Part shown: positions 8,331-18,008 of the stretch, one piece after another
Numbering within the stretch: the stretch's first letter is position 1
How the letters are laid out: each line of letters begins with the position of its first letter
DNA from: Croceicoccus pelagius
Lineage (GTDB): Bacteria; Pseudomonadota; Alphaproteobacteria; Sphingomonadales; Sphingomonadaceae
Direction: 5' to 3'
Length of the DNA: 64,000 nt
Assembly: GCF_001661915.1 (NCBI RefSeq)
Contig: NZ_LYWY01000006.1
Coordinates: forward strand, 248,001 to 312,000
Program-made: the position numbers and the translations under genes
Notes under the pieces: model-generated
Seen by the model: only the letters and a program-made list of their open reading frames with translations
The model's database searches: none
What the model was told of the DNA's origin: nothing

Positions 8331-9223
8331 CAGTTCCCGTCGTTGACCCAGCGCGCGAAAATCGCGGTCGGCAGGATACGGCCGCCCTCGCCCGCTTCAC
8401 GCACGGCAAGCTCGCCATGTTCGATCCGCCCCGGCAGGCCAGCGAACTTTTCAGCCAAGAGCCCTGCCAGCGCGAGCGAGCTCATCCGCACGGCATAGGC
8501 GGTGAGGAAAAGAAAACGCGAATCGGCATCGAGCAGGCTGCGGCAATCGGTGACGAGGCCGGGCAACCCGTCCTCGATGCGCCATACCTCGCCGCCCGGA
8601 CCGCGCCCGAATTTCGGCGGATCGAGAATGATGCCGTCATAGCGGCGTTCGCGGCGAACTTCGCGCGCGGCGAACTTCGCGGCATCGTCGACAAGCCAGC
8701 GGATCGGCGCGTCTTCCATGCCCGACGCGGCGGCATTGTCGCGCGCCTGCGCCACCGACTTCTTGCTGGCATCTACATGGGCGACACGGCCACGGCGGGC
8801 AAGGCTGAGCGAACCGACACCAGTATAGCCGAACAGGTTGAGGGTCTGCGGATCGTCCAGCCCTTCGAGCTGCGCGTCCATCCAGTCCCACACCGGTGCC
8901 ATGTCGGGGAAGAAGCCCAGATGTCGGAAGGGCGTGCACTGCGCGGTGAAGTTAACCTCGCGCCATGACAGCGGCCAGCCATCCTTGGGCACGCGCGTAT
9001 TGAAATGCCAGCGACCGCCGCCATCCTCGTCACTTGCGGGGATGAACTCGCCATCGGCCTGCCAGTCCTTCGTGCGGGGCGTCCACATCGCCTGCGGTTC
9101 GGGCCGGATGAACCGGAACGGGCCGTAGCTTTCCAGCTTGCGACCGTTCCCGCTGTCGATCAGGCGATAGCTATCCCAGCCCTCGCCAGAGAGCAGAATC
9201 GGGTTTTCGACCAGTTCCGCCAT
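8330..9223 (-). CDS. Class I SAM-dependent methyltransferase (RlmI/RlmK-like)
   Basis: A 297-residue Rossmann methyltransferase. The SAM-binding motif I is LNLFGYTGVGSLSLA (about residues 128-142), followed by an acidic motif II (HVDASKKSV), and the DPPKFGRGP motif near residue 200 is typical of enzymes that methylate a base in RNA or DNA, such as the COG1092 rRNA cytosine methyltransferases. The N-terminal part lacks an obvious PUA domain. The substrate is therefore probably rRNA, but this is inference. Its start overlaps the thrC stop by one base, so it is probably translated from the same message. Confidence 0.75.
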   Translation of the reverse strand: MAELVENPILLSGEGWDSYRLIDSGNGRKLESYGPFRFIRPEPQAMWTPRTKDWQADGEFIPASDEDGGGRWHFNTRVPKDGWPLSWREVNFTAQCTPFRHLGFFPDMAPVWDWMDAQLEGLDDPQTLNLFGYTGVGSLSLARRGRVAHVDASKKSVAQARDNAAASGMEDAPIRWLVDDAAKFAAREVRRERRYDGIILDPPKFGRGPGGEVWRIEDGLPGLVTDCRSLLDADSRFLFLTAYAVRMSSLALAGLLAEKFAGLPGRIEHGELAVREAGEGGRILPTAIFARWVNDGN

Positions 9224-10626
9224 TACAGCGGGCTCGGCGTAGCCCGTTCGGCGACGAATTCGGCCACGGCCTCGTAAGTGCCGGGAAGTTCGCTGAAGGC
9301 TTCCTCACGCTCGTACAAGTCACCCACGCGCGGGGGCAGGACGGGCTTCTCGCCGATCGCCTTCTCGACCGCGGGGCCGAACTTGGCCGGATGCGCCGTG
9401 GCGAGCGTCACCATCGGCACGCCTGCGGGAAGCTTGGTTTCAAGCGCGGCATGAAGGCCGATCGCGGTGTGCGGGTCGATGACTTCGCGGCAATTATCCC
9501 ATGCCCAACGCATGGCATCCACCGTCTGTCCGGCATCGGCGCGCGCGCTGGTGAACAGGGCGGCGGCGCCGTCGCGCTGCGTATTGGTAAGCTGCATCGC
9601 CTTCGACGCTTCGAAGCTCTTCATCTGATCCGCCATGGCAAGACCATCGCGCCCGCCTGCATCAAACAGCAGCCGTTCGAAGTTCGAAGATACCTGGATG
9701 TCCATCGAGGGCGCATCGGTGGGCGTGACGCCGTGGGCCGAATAGTCGCCGGTGGAAATCGCGCGGTGCAGGATGTCGTTGACGTTGGTGGCCACGACAA
9801 GGCGCTCGACCGGAAGGCCCATCTTCGCCGCGACATAGCCTGCGAAGACATCGCCGAAATTGCCCGTCGGAACCGAGAACGCGACCTTGCGGTGCGGCGC
9901 GCCAAGCTGGACCCCGGCGGCGAAGTAATAGACGACCTGCGCCATCAGGCGGGCCCAGTTGATCGAGTTCACCGCGCTGATGCGGAAACGATCCGTCATC
10001 GCGGTATCGGCGAACATCCGCTTCACCATCGCCTGCGCATCGTCGAAGCTGCCTTCGATGGCGATGTTGTGGACATTGGGCGCGATCACGCTCGTCATCT
10101 GGCGGCGCTGCACTTCGGACACGCGGCCCTTGGGGTGCAGCATGAAGATGTCGATCTTGTCACGCCCCGCCACCGCATCGATCGCGGCCGAACCGGTATC
10201 GCCGCTGGTCGCGCCGACGATCGTGAGATGCTGGTCGCTGTTCTTGAGGAACTCCTCGAACAGCAAGCCGAGCAGCTGAAGCGCGACGTCCTTGAAGGCC
10301 AACGTCGGGCCGTGGAACAGTTCCAGGAGCCACTGCGTTTCGTCGAATTGCTTGAGCGGGGTCACCGCCTTGTGCGCGAACCGGCCATAGGCCTGATTCG
10401 TCAGTTCGAGCAAACGGTCGGGCGCAATGCATTCGCCGATGAACGGCTGCATGACCTTGGCGGCGAGTTCGGCATAGGGCAGCCCGGCCAGCGCGGCGAT
10501 CTCGTCTTTCGAAAAGCTCGGCCATGCGCGCGGCACATAAAGGCCACCGTCGCTGGCAAGCCCTGCCAGCGTGACCCCGCGGAAATCGAGCGCCGGTGCG
10601 CTGCCCCTCGTCGAAACGTATTCCAT
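9223..10626 (-). CDS. thrC: Threonine synthase
   Basis: A 467-residue pyridoxal-phosphate enzyme that converts O-phosphohomoserine to threonine. It begins MEYVSTRGSAPALDFRGVTL, the usual opening of the longer fungal/proteobacterial class, and has FHGPTLAFKDVALQ, whose lysine binds PLP (near residue 108), then the phosphate-binding GATSGDTGSAAI. The start at 10626 matches the family N-terminus; the frame is open upstream but that extension would overlap the SURF1 gene. It follows the cytochrome oxidase assembly genes with 11 bases between, an arrangement common in sphingomonads. Confidence 0.95.
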   Translation of the reverse strand: MEYVSTRGSAPALDFRGVTLAGLASDGGLYVPRAWPSFSKDEIAALAGLPYAELAAKVMQPFIGECIAPDRLLELTNQAYGRFAHKAVTPLKQFDETQWLLELFHGPTLAFKDVALQLLGLLFEEFLKNSDQHLTIVGATSGDTGSAAIDAVAGRDKIDIFMLHPKGRVSEVQRRQMTSVIAPNVHNIAIEGSFDDAQAMVKRMFADTAMTDRFRISAVNSINWARLMAQVVYYFAAGVQLGAPHRKVAFSVPTGNFGDVFAGYVAAKMGLPVERLVVATNVNDILHRAISTGDYSAHGVTPTDAPSMDIQVSSNFERLLFDAGGRDGLAMADQMKSFEASKAMQLTNTQRDGAAALFTSARADAGQTVDAMRWAWDNCREVIDPHTAIGLHAALETKLPAGVPMVTLATAHPAKFGPAVEKAIGEKPVLPPRVGDLYEREEAFSELPGTYEAVAEFVAERATPSPL

Positions 10627-10637
10627 GGGGCGCGCGC

Positions 10638-11225
10638 CTAGCCCCGCTGGCCCTTGCGCGCAAGACGCCGTTTGAGCGCGAGCGCATAGATCACGAGCGC
10701 GGTGGCCGCGAAGAAGAACCACTGAATGGCATAGGCCCAGTGATTGTTCGGGAGTTCCGCCGGGTTGGGCTTTGCCAAAGGCTCCAGCCCGGCCTGCGGT
10801 TCACTGACCACGAGACGAACGCTTTCGCCAAGCGGGGCGATGGTGCCGGTGACCGTTCCGCCGCTCCATTCGGGCGGGGCGGGATTGCGGCTCCACCCTA
10901 TGGCGATATCCGCCTCGCCGCCGTCGACGGCGCAATGCGCGGTCATCGCCCAGCCTGCCTCGTCCGAGGCGTTGCGCCCGCTCATCGCACCTTGTGAAAG
11001 CACATCACGGCAATCGAGCGCGGACTGGCGATAGAGCCAGCGGTGCGGATCGGGATCGCCCAGCGGGAATACGACCGGATCGGGATTGCCCATCGCGGCA
11101 TCATAGTGGGCGAGAAGCGCTTCCTTCTCGGCCTTGCGATCGAGCTGCCAGAGGCCAAGCCCGATCATCGTCGCCACGGCGGCCAGCACGATGATCGTAG
11201 GGATCAGGGGGAGCTTGCGGATCAC
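10638..11225 (-). CDS. SURF1-family cytochrome oxidase assembly protein
   Basis: A 195-residue membrane protein of the SURF1/Shy1 family, which helps insert heme a during cytochrome c oxidase assembly. It shows the expected plan: an N-terminal membrane segment ending in GLGLWQLDRKAEK (residues 8-32), a periplasmic domain, and a C-terminal segment with NNHWAYAIQWFFFAATALVI (from about residue 160). The start is GTG at 11225, overlapping the DUF983 stop as GTGA, which implies translational coupling. It is somewhat shorter than many SURF1 proteins (about 230 residues). Confidence 0.88.
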   Translation of the reverse strand: MIRKLPLIPTIIVLAAVATMIGLGLWQLDRKAEKEALLAHYDAAMGNPDPVVFPLGDPDPHRWLYRQSALDCRDVLSQGAMSGRNASDEAGWAMTAHCAVDGGEADIAIGWSRNPAPPEWSGGTVTGTIAPLGESVRLVVSEPQAGLEPLAKPNPAELPNNHWAYAIQWFFFAATALVIYALALKRRLARKGQRG

Positions 11226-11662
11226 TGGTCTTCGCCGGGCGACAAGCGCGTCCCGCCAGTCTCGAGGCTGCCCGCCTCTCGCGCGCTGCGCTGATATTCG
11301 ACGATGAGCAGCATGCCCTTCGCGATGCGGAGGCCATATAGCACCATGCCGATCGTCAGAGGTACCCAAAGGATCACGTGCACCCAGAATGGCGGGTGAA
11401 ACCACTGGTCGACCACGATGGCGAGGATCGCTAGCACAGTACCGATGGCGAGCGTCAGGAACGCGGCAGGACCGTCACCGACGTTGAAGCGCGAATAATC
11501 GAGGTCGCACGACGAACACCGGTCGGCAAAACTCACAACGCTCTTGAACAATGCACGAGAGCCGCAGCGCGGGCATTCGCCCATCGCCGCGGCTTTCATG
11601 AGATTGGCGGAAGCGGGGAGTTCGAACTTGCGATCTTCCCCGTCTGCCATGTCGTCGCTCAT
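11222..11662 (-). CDS. DUF983 membrane protein
   Basis: A 146-residue protein of the DUF983 family, regularly found between ctaE and SURF1 in alphaproteobacterial oxidase operons. It has a zinc-ribbon-like pair CPRCGSRALF and CSSCDLDYSRF (residues 29-57) followed by GDGPAAF and two membrane segments (about 64-84 and 90-113). Its role is unproven; the setting suggests assembly of the terminal oxidase. The start at 11662 overlaps the ctaE stop as TGATG, and its own stop overlaps SURF1. Confidence 0.85.
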   Translation of the reverse strand: MSDDMADGEDRKFELPASANLMKAAAMGECPRCGSRALFKSVVSFADRCSSCDLDYSRFNVGDGPAAFLTLAIGTVLAILAIVVDQWFHPPFWVHVILWVPLTIGMVLYGLRIAKGMLLIVEYQRSAREAGSLETGGTRLSPGEDQ

Positions 11663-12483
11663 CAGTGGTATTCGGCGCCCGCGCCACCCCAGATGTAGAT
11701 CGCGACGAAGAGGAACAGCCACACGACGTCGACGAAGTGCCAGTACCACGCAGCGGCTTCGAAGCCGAAGTGCTGCTTGGGCGTAAAGTGGCCCTTGTAG
11801 GCGCGCACGAGGCACACGATCAGCATGATCGTACCGACGATGACGTGGAAACCGTGGAAGCCGGTCGCCATGTAGAACGCCGAGCCGTAGGTGTTCTCAC
11901 CGAACGGGAACGGCGCGTGCATGTATTCGTAGGCCTGGATGAACGAGAACACGACGCCGAGGATGACGGTAGCCCACAGACCCTTCTTCAGGCCGTCACG
12001 GTCGCCGTTGATCAGCGAGTGATGCGCCCAGGTAACGGTCGTGCCCGAGCAGAGCAGGATAAGCGTGTTGAGCAGCGGGAGGTCCCACGGGTTCATCACC
12101 GCTTCGATCGCCTTGGGCGGCCACTGGCCGTCAACCACCTCGGTCAGGGCCGAGGGAAAGAGCGAGAAATCGAAAAAGGCCCAGAACCAGCCGACGAAAA
12201 ACATCACTTCCGAAGCGATGAACAGGATCATGCCGTAACGCTGGTGAAGCTGCACAACCGGCGTGTGATCGCCAGCGTGTGCTTCCTTGATGATGTTGCC
12301 GAACCAGCTGAACATCGAGATGATGAGGCCGAGGAAGCCGGCGATCAGCAGGTAGGTGCCGAACGGGTAGTCATGCATGAAAAAGGCAAGACCCGTCGTC
12401 ATCACGAAGGCGCTGACCGAAGTGATGAGCGGCCAGGGATCTGCCGGCAGAATGTGGTAATCGTGGTTCTTAGCGCCGGCCAT
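11662..12483 (-). CDS. ctaE: Cytochrome c oxidase subunit III
   Basis: A 273-residue seven-helix subunit of the aa3-type oxidase. It opens with HDYHILPADPWPLITSVSAF and contains SEVMFFVGWFWAFF with the conserved glutamate near residue 91, and GFHGFHVIVGT and WYWHFVDVVWLFLF toward the end, all family hallmarks. The protein stabilises the catalytic subunit. It lies 135 bases downstream of ctaG, a gap that may hold an internal promoter, although none is evident. Confidence 0.95.
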   Translation of the reverse strand: MAGAKNHDYHILPADPWPLITSVSAFVMTTGLAFFMHDYPFGTYLLIAGFLGLIISMFSWFGNIIKEAHAGDHTPVVQLHQRYGMILFIASEVMFFVGWFWAFFDFSLFPSALTEVVDGQWPPKAIEAVMNPWDLPLLNTLILLCSGTTVTWAHHSLINGDRDGLKKGLWATVILGVVFSFIQAYEYMHAPFPFGENTYGSAFYMATGFHGFHVIVGTIMLIVCLVRAYKGHFTPKQHFGFEAAAWYWHFVDVVWLFLFVAIYIWGGAGAEYH

Positions 12484-12619
12484 TATACGGTCCCCTGAGT
12501 TTCCAGCCTTTGAGCACTGCGGATCCGGTGACGGGTCCGCCCAATCGGTTTGACGGGGCCTTTAACCCCGCCTGCGCGCCCGGTCCAGAGCCTTTGCGCG
12601 CCTTTTCGCCGGTTAGCGG

Positions 12620-13198
12620 TTAGCTATCCGCGCTTTCGTAGAAGGTATAGCTGAGCGTGACCGCCCCGACATCCTTCGTATCCGGGTCGTTGAGGTATTC
12701 CGGATCGATGTAGAAAAGCACCGGCATCCGCATTTCCTGCCCGGGTTTCAGCGTCTGCTCGGTGAAGCAGAAACACTGGATCTTGTTGAAATAGACCCCC
12801 GCCTGCGTCGGCGTGACGTTGAAAGTCGCGGTCCCGGTGATCGGCTTGTCTGAATCGTTGCGCGCCACGAAAGTCGCCATGTCACGCTGGCCGATCGTCA
12901 CTTTCTGCTTGGGACGCTCGGGCCGGAATTCCCAAGGAAGGCCCGGATCGGTGTTGGCGTCGAATCGCACCGTGATCGTCTTGCCGGCAGCCACCTCGAT
13001 GCTGGCAGCCTGTGCTTCGTCCACCCGCTGTGTCGTGCCGCCAAGGCCGGTGACCTGGCAGAACATGCGGTAAAGCGGAACAGAGGCGTAACCCAGGCCC
13101 AGCATGGCGACCGCGATACCGAGCGCGAACATGCCAACGCGGAGGTTGCTCTTCGGCTGATCGGTATCGCTGGCCGCCGTCGCGTCTGCCGCGCTCAT
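12620..13198 (-). CDS. ctaG: Cytochrome c oxidase assembly protein CtaG (Cox11)
   Basis: A 192-residue copper chaperone that delivers copper to the CuB site of subunit I. One membrane segment at about residues 20-41 is followed by a periplasmic domain with the Cox11 signatures VPLYRMFCQVTGLGGTTQR and FNKIQCFCFTEQTLKPGQE, which contains the copper-binding CFCF pair. The start overlaps the stop of the small gene upstream as ATGA. Confidence 0.95.
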   Translation of the reverse strand: MSAADATAASDTDQPKSNLRVGMFALGIAVAMLGLGYASVPLYRMFCQVTGLGGTTQRVDEAQAASIEVAAGKTITVRFDANTDPGLPWEFRPERPKQKVTIGQRDMATFVARNDSDKPITGTATFNVTPTQAGVYFNKIQCFCFTEQTLKPGQEMRMPVLFYIDPEYLNDPDTKDVGAVTLSYTFYESADS

Positions 13199-13365
13199 CG
13201 CGACGCCTCCAGCTCTGCCTCGTAGGCAGCGCGATCTTCTTCATCGGGGAAGCGCACGATGGTGAGCGCGAAGAACAGGATCACGAGGCCGACGAGAACG
13301 AGGCCAAGCGCCTTGTTCCGGCTCTTGCGGCGAGCTTCGAGTTGTTTCTGATCTTCAGGCGTCAT
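13195..13365 (-). CDS. Small single-pass membrane protein in the oxidase operon
   Basis: A 56-residue protein: [20 protein letters not shown], then a hydrophobic segment ([17 protein letters not shown], about residues 21-37), then a charged tail ending EAELEASR. It overlaps ctaB upstream and ctaG downstream by four bases each (ATGA), so it is fully embedded in the translated operon. A small gene of this kind is usual at this position in alphaproteobacteria and is sometimes named CoxF-like; its function is unknown. The hydrophilic N-terminus is expected in the cytoplasm. Confidence 0.82.
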   Translation of the reverse strand: MTPEDQKQLEARRKSRNKALGLVLVGLVILFFALTIVRFPDEEDRAAYEAELEASR

Positions 13366-14282
13366 GCGATCAGTCCTGCGTTGTAGATGAGCCTGTCGGC
13401 AACGAGCGCGCCAAACAGGACAAAAAGATACAGTATCGAGAAGGCGAAGAGGCGCTTTTCAGGCTTCATCGCGTCTTCCTCGGCGCTGGTGCGAAGACCG
13501 ACCGGCACCGATAGGGCGACGAAGGCGATCGACAGCAGTGCGGCGCTGACCGCGTAGATCAGGCCTGCCGAGCCCAGATACCACGGCGCAAGCGCGACGG
13601 GCACGAGCAGGACCGCGTAGATCAGGATCTGCCGGCGGGTCGACTTTTCGCCCGCGACGACCGGCATCATCGGAATTCCGACCTTGGCGTAATCGGTCTT
13701 CACGAAAAGCGCGAGCGCCCAGAAGTGCGGCGGGGTCCACATGAAGATGATCGCGAAGAGCACGATCGGCATCAACGTGACATCGCCCGTCACCGCGACC
13801 CAGCCGATCAGCGGCGGGAAGGCCCCTGCCCCGCCCCCAACGACGATGTTCTGCGGCGTGCGCGGCTTCAGCCAGATTGTGTAGACGACGGCGTAGTAGA
13901 CGATGGAGACGGCAAGCAGCGCCGCCGTCAGCCATCCTGCGGCCAGCCCCATGACGATGACAGAGCCTGCCGAAAGCGCGATGCCGAAGTCGCGCGCGTC
14001 GGTGCGCGCCATGCGGCCTGCGGGAATTGGCCGCTTTGCCGTGCGCTTCATCTGCGCGTCGATCTCGGCCTCGTACCACTGGTTCAGCGCCGCTGCGCCG
14101 CCTGCGCCGACCGCGATGCACAGGATCACGATTGCGCCGATAACGGGATGGATGCTGCCCGGTGCCGCCAAAAGGCCGCACAAGCCGGTGAAGACGACCA
14201 GCGTCATCACGCGCGGCTTCGTCAGCGCGAGAAAATCGCGCCAGTCGCTGGGGATCAGTACGGAATGATCGGTGGTGATCAT
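13362..14282 (-). CDS. ctaB: Protoheme IX farnesyltransferase (heme O synthase)
   Basis: A 306-residue UbiA-family prenyltransferase that adds a farnesyl tail to heme b to make heme O, precursor of the heme A of the oxidase. It starts with ...[21 protein letters not shown] and has the polyprenyl-diphosphate site [20 protein letters not shown] (near residues 70-90) and about eight further hydrophobic segments. The start at 14282 has an AGGG box five bases upstream; an in-frame ATG at 14300 is the alternative. A terminator hairpin separates it from ctaD, so it may have its own promoter. Confidence 0.94.
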   Translation of the reverse strand: MITTDHSVLIPSDWRDFLALTKPRVMTLVVFTGLCGLLAAPGSIHPVIGAIVILCIAVGAGGAAALNQWYEAEIDAQMKRTAKRPIPAGRMARTDARDFGIALSAGSVIVMGLAAGWLTAALLAVSIVYYAVVYTIWLKPRTPQNIVVGGGAGAFPPLIGWVAVTGDVTLMPIVLFAIIFMWTPPHFWALALFVKTDYAKVGIPMMPVVAGEKSTRRQILIYAVLLVPVALAPWYLGSAGLIYAVSAALLSIAFVALSVPVGLRTSAEEDAMKPEKRLFAFSILYLFVLFGALVADRLIYNAGLIA

Positions 14283-14353
14283 CGGTGCCCTATGAACCAT
14301 GCGGTCCGGTGTTGGAAGCCCGCCATTGGGCGAACGTGTTACCTCAAACAGAA

Positions 14354-14378
14354 CGCCCCGGGATCAGATCCCGGGGCG
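14354..14378 (-). terminator. hairpin between ctaD and ctaB
   Basis: A perfect 12-bp inverted repeat (14354-14365 with 14367-14378) centred on one base sits 28 bases beyond the ctaD stop. On the minus strand it is followed by TTCTGTTT. This is a likely terminator or attenuator that would lower expression of the assembly genes relative to ctaC-ctaD. Confidence 0.7.
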
Positions 14379-14405
14379 CCTTGGTGATCGCGGTGTCCCG
14401 GTGCC

Positions 14406-16103
14406 TCAGTGGGCGCCGGCCTTGTCGTCGATGACCGGCAGGGTCTCGAACTGGTGGAACGGCGGCGGGCTGGACAGCGTCCATTCCAGCGTCGTGGCAC
14501 CTTCACCCCAGTAGTTCGGGGCAGCCTTCTTGCCGGCGATCAGCGAGTAGAAGACGTTGATGAAGAAGATGGCGACCGAGATCGACATGATCATGTAGCC
14601 GTCGGTCGCGACCTTGTTCCACAGCTCGAAAGCCGGGGCATAGTCGGGATAGCGACGGGGCATACCCTGCATGCCGAGGAAGTGCATCGGGAAGAACAGC
14701 GTGTTCACGCCCACGAAGAAGACGATGAACTGCAGCTTCGCGAGGAACTCGGAGTGCATCTTGCCGAACATCTTCGGGAACCAGTACCACCAGCCAGCGA
14801 AGAGAGCGGTAACCGCGCCCAGCGACAGAACGTAGTGGAAGTGCGCGACGACATAGTACGTGTCGTGCAGGTTGTCGTCGATGCCGCCGTTGGCCAGCAC
14901 GACGCCCGTGACGCCACCGACGGTGAACAGGAAGATGAAGCCAAGGGCCCACCACATGGGCGACTTGAATTCAAGGCTGCCGCCCCACATCGTCGCGATC
15001 CACGAAAAGATCTTGATGCCGGTCGGAACCGCGATGACCATCGTGGCGGCCGTGAAGTACATCTTCTCGTTAACCGACAGGCCGACCGTGTACATGTGGT
15101 GCGCCCACACGATGAAGCCGACCACGCCGATCGCGACCATGGCATAGGCCATGCCGAGGTAACCGAAGACCGGCTTGCGGCTGAAGGTCGAGATGATCTG
15201 CGAGATGATGCCGAAGCCCGGCAGGATCATGATGTACACTTCGGGGTGACCGAAGAACCAGAAAAGGTGCTGGTACAGGATCGGGTCACCGCCACCGGCC
15301 GGATCGAAGAACGTCGTACCGAAGTTACGATCGGTCAGCAGCATGGTGATCGCGGCGGCCAGGACCGGAAGGGCCAGCAGCAGCAGGAAGGCGGTAACCA
15401 GCACCGACCAAACGAACAGCGGCATCTTGTGCAGGGTCATGCCCGGCGCACGCATGTTGAAGATGGTGGTGATGAAGTTGATCGCGCCCATGATCGAGCT
15501 GGCACCGGCAAGGTGCAGCGAGAAGATCGCGAAGTCGACGGCAGGTCCGGGCGAACCGGAAGTCGACAGCGGGGCATAGACCGTCCAGCCGGTGCCCGCG
15601 CCATTGCCCGTTCCGCCGGGCACAAAGGCCGACATCATCAACGAGCAGAAGGCGACGAACGTCAACCAGAACGAGATGTTGTTCATGCGCGGGAACGCCA
15701 TGTCGGGCGCGCCGATCATGATGGGCACGAACCAGTTGCCGAAACCGCCGATGACGGCCGGCATGACCATGAAGAAGACCATGATCAGGCCGTGGGCCGA
15801 GATCAGGACGTTCCACAGGTGGAGCGTTTCGTCGAAGTTCGCACCGTCGCCGCCGAGGAACGAGGTCCACCAGCCGAGGTACTGGATGCCCGGGGCCGCG
15901 AGTTCGGCACGCATGATGCCGGAAATCGCACCACCGACGACGCCCGCGAAGATCGCGAAGATCAGGTAGAGGGTGCCGATGTCCTTGTGGTTGGTGGACA
16001 TGAACCAGCGCTGGAAGAACGGCGGCTTGTGATCTGCGTGGCTGTGCAGGTCGTGCGCGTCGTCGTGTGCCGGCAGCGTTTCAGGGGTTGCTGTGGTAGC
16101 CAT
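14406..16103 (-). CDS. ctaD: Cytochrome c oxidase subunit I
   Basis: The 565-residue catalytic subunit of the aa3-type oxidase, with twelve membrane helices. Visible ligands and channels include [14 protein letters not shown] (low-spin heme ligand region), [13 protein letters not shown] with the CuB histidine cross-linked to tyrosine, WAHHMYTVG with two more CuB histidines, and [18 protein letters not shown] with the histidine ligands of both hemes. The N-terminus is histidine-rich ([13 protein letters not shown]). It lies 25 bases behind ctaC. Confidence 0.97.
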   Translation of the reverse strand: MATTATPETLPAHDDAHDLHSHADHKPPFFQRWFMSTNHKDIGTLYLIFAIFAGVVGGAISGIMRAELAAPGIQYLGWWTSFLGGDGANFDETLHLWNVLISAHGLIMVFFMVMPAVIGGFGNWFVPIMIGAPDMAFPRMNNISFWLTFVAFCSLMMSAFVPGGTGNGAGTGWTVYAPLSTSGSPGPAVDFAIFSLHLAGASSIMGAINFITTIFNMRAPGMTLHKMPLFVWSVLVTAFLLLLALPVLAAAITMLLTDRNFGTTFFDPAGGGDPILYQHLFWFFGHPEVYIMILPGFGIISQIISTFSRKPVFGYLGMAYAMVAIGVVGFIVWAHHMYTVGLSVNEKMYFTAATMVIAVPTGIKIFSWIATMWGGSLEFKSPMWWALGFIFLFTVGGVTGVVLANGGIDDNLHDTYYVVAHFHYVLSLGAVTALFAGWWYWFPKMFGKMHSEFLAKLQFIVFFVGVNTLFFPMHFLGMQGMPRRYPDYAPAFELWNKVATDGYMIMSISVAIFFINVFYSLIAGKKAAPNYWGEGATTLEWTLSSPPPFHQFETLPVIDDKAGAH

Positions 16104-16128
16104 GATGTTACCCTATGCGAATATCTGG

Positions 16129-17142
16129 TCAGGCCGTCGTGACGTCGGCGGCGGCGGGCTCGTCGCCCTCGGTGGTGACTTCGGCCTCGCCCTCGTCGGC
16201 AGCGGCGGGAGCAGCTGCTTCTTCCTTGGCGCCGGCGAGTTCACCGCCCTGTTCGAGAACCCATGCTTCGAATTCTTCCTTGGGAAGAGCTTCGACCGCG
16301 ATCGGCATGTAGCCATGGCGCACGCCGCACAGTTCCGAGCACTGACCGTAATAGACGCCGGGTTCCTTGATGAAGAGCGCCTTCTCGTTCAGGCGACCCG
16401 GAACCGCGTCCAGTTTGAACCAGAGCGAGGGGACGGCGAACGAGTGGATCACGTCCATGCCCATCGTCTGGATGCGGATCGGAACGCCGGCGGGGACGAC
16501 CATGCGATTGTCGACGGCGAGCTGGTGCGGCTCACCGCGGGCCAGCGCCTCTTCCTCGTCCAGCATGTTCGAGATGACTTCGAAGCCGCCGTTGTCGGGA
16601 TATTCGTAGCCCCAGTACCACTGGTAACCGTTGACCTTGACGGTCAGCGCGTCTTCCGGCGGCGATTCGTACTGCTTGGCGAGCAGGTCGATCGACGGGA
16701 CGGCAATACCGAGAAGGATGAGAACCGGAACACCGGTCCAGATGACTTCGATCAGCGTGTTGTGGCTGGTCTTTGACGGTGTCGGGTTCTTGCCGCGGCG
16801 ATAGCGCACCATGACCCAGAGCAGCAGGAGAAGAACGAACAGCGAGATGACCGTGATGAGCGGCATGAGCAGCGCATCGTGCATCCACGAACCGTAGTCG
16901 CCGATCGGCGAATACTGGTCCTGGAACCAGATGCCGCCGTCAACCGGCATGCCCTTGCCCGGCGTCGGAGCCATCGGGACGTAACCGCCCGCTGCTGCGG
17001 CCGCGGCCTCGGTTGCTTCGGCAACGGGTGCCTCGCCAACAGGTGCCTCGGTGGTCGCTACTGCGGCGAGAGCCGCCTGCGGCAGGAGGGCGAGCGTCGT
17101 CGCGGCCCCTGCAATATACTGAACTGTGCGGCGGATTCCCAT
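16129..17142 (-). CDS. ctaC: Cytochrome c oxidase subunit II
   Basis: A 337-residue subunit carrying the CuA centre that takes electrons from cytochrome c. The start at 17142 gives a signal peptide (QYIAGAATTLALLPQAALAA). Two membrane segments follow, then the aromatic YQWYWGYEYPD region and the CuA motif CSELCGVRHGYMPI near residue 275, with the upstream histidine in VIHSFAVPSLWFK. There is an alanine/glutamate-rich stretch after the signal and an unusually acidic, alanine-rich tail (about residues 308-337). It is the first gene of the oxidase operon; its promoter must lie in the 269 bases shared with divergent pyrE. Confidence 0.96.
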   Translation of the reverse strand: MGIRRTVQYIAGAATTLALLPQAALAAVATTEAPVGEAPVAEATEAAAAAAGGYVPMAPTPGKGMPVDGGIWFQDQYSPIGDYGSWMHDALLMPLITVISLFVLLLLLWVMVRYRRGKNPTPSKTSHNTLIEVIWTGVPVLILLGIAVPSIDLLAKQYESPPEDALTVKVNGYQWYWGYEYPDNGGFEVISNMLDEEEALARGEPHQLAVDNRMVVPAGVPIRIQTMGMDVIHSFAVPSLWFKLDAVPGRLNEKALFIKEPGVYYGQCSELCGVRHGYMPIAVEALPKEEFEAWVLEQGGELAGAKEEAAAPAAADEGEAEVTTEGDEPAAADVTTA

Positions 17143-17411
17143 CACCAGTCTGTCGCCTTCCTGCGTCGTTCCAACTGTATTCCAGCCCCCTTCGCCTGTG
17201 CTGCACCGCGCCCGAACGCGATACAAAACACCCCTTGAAGGTCCGCTTGCGAGGGGGCCTATACGCGCGCTTGCGGCCTGTCTCAAGCACCTCTAGGGGA
17301 TATTTTTGCACTGCGGCGCGGCAGTCGGTCCATCGCACCATTGGCCCAGACCGTCGCAGCGGCATTAGAAAGGCCCAGATCAGCGGCCCAAAGGCCCCGG
17401 GAAAGAAACGC

Positions 17412-17996
17412 ATGACCGACGAAGAAGTCCTCTCCGAATTCCGCGCAGCAGGCGCATTGCTCGAAGGGCATTTCCTGCTCTCCTCGGGCCGTCACAGCGC
17501 ACATTACCTACAGTGCGCGCGCGTTCTGATGAGCCCTGATCGCGCGGGCCGGCTGGCCGTGGCGCTGGCTGCAAAGCTGCCCCGTGACCTTCGGGGAAAA
17601 ATCGACAAGGTCGTCTCGCCCGCGATGGGCGGCCTCATCATCGGGCATGAAATGGGCCGCGCGCTGAATGTCGATGCCATTTTCGTCGAACGCCCCACCG
17701 GCACCTTCGAACTGCGCCGCGGATTCTCGATCGAGCCGGGCGAGAAGGTCCTGATGGTCGAAGACGTCGTAACCACCGGCCTTTCCAGCCGCGAGGCGAT
17801 CAAGGCGATCGAGGACGAGGGCGGCAAGGTCATCGCGCTTGCCTGTCTCGTCGACCGCACCGGCGGCGAGATCGAGTTCGACGTGCCGTTCCAGCCGCTC
17901 GTCTCGCTGACTTTCCCGACTTACGCCGAGGACGAGCTGCCCGAGGAACTGGCCGCGACGCCCGCCGTTAAGCCCGGAAGCCGCAAGGCCGCATAA
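17412..17996 (+). CDS. pyrE: Orotate phosphoribosyltransferase
   Basis: A 194-residue enzyme that joins orotate to PRPP to form orotidine monophosphate. The PRPP-binding motif VLMVEDVVTTGLSSREAI is at about residues 114-131, and SSGRHSAHYLQCARVLM and SPAMGGLIIGHEMGRAL are characteristic. It heads a plus-strand run of seven closely packed genes. The preceding 269-base gap to the ctaC start should hold promoters for both directions; no consensus boxes were convincing. Confidence 0.95.
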   Translation: MTDEEVLSEFRAAGALLEGHFLLSSGRHSAHYLQCARVLMSPDRAGRLAVALAAKLPRDLRGKIDKVVSPAMGGLIIGHEMGRALNVDAIFVERPTGTFELRRGFSIEPGEKVLMVEDVVTTGLSSREAIKAIEDEGGKVIALACLVDRTGGEIEFDVPFQPLVSLTFPTYAEDELPEELAATPAVKPGSRKAA

Positions 17997-18008
17997 GGAT
18001 AAAGAGCA

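Noticed and set aside
14409-16142. A 577-codon plus-strand frame over ctaD
   Set aside because: Antisense to cytochrome oxidase subunit I, with very skewed composition (Asp, Arg, His, Glu) and no domain.
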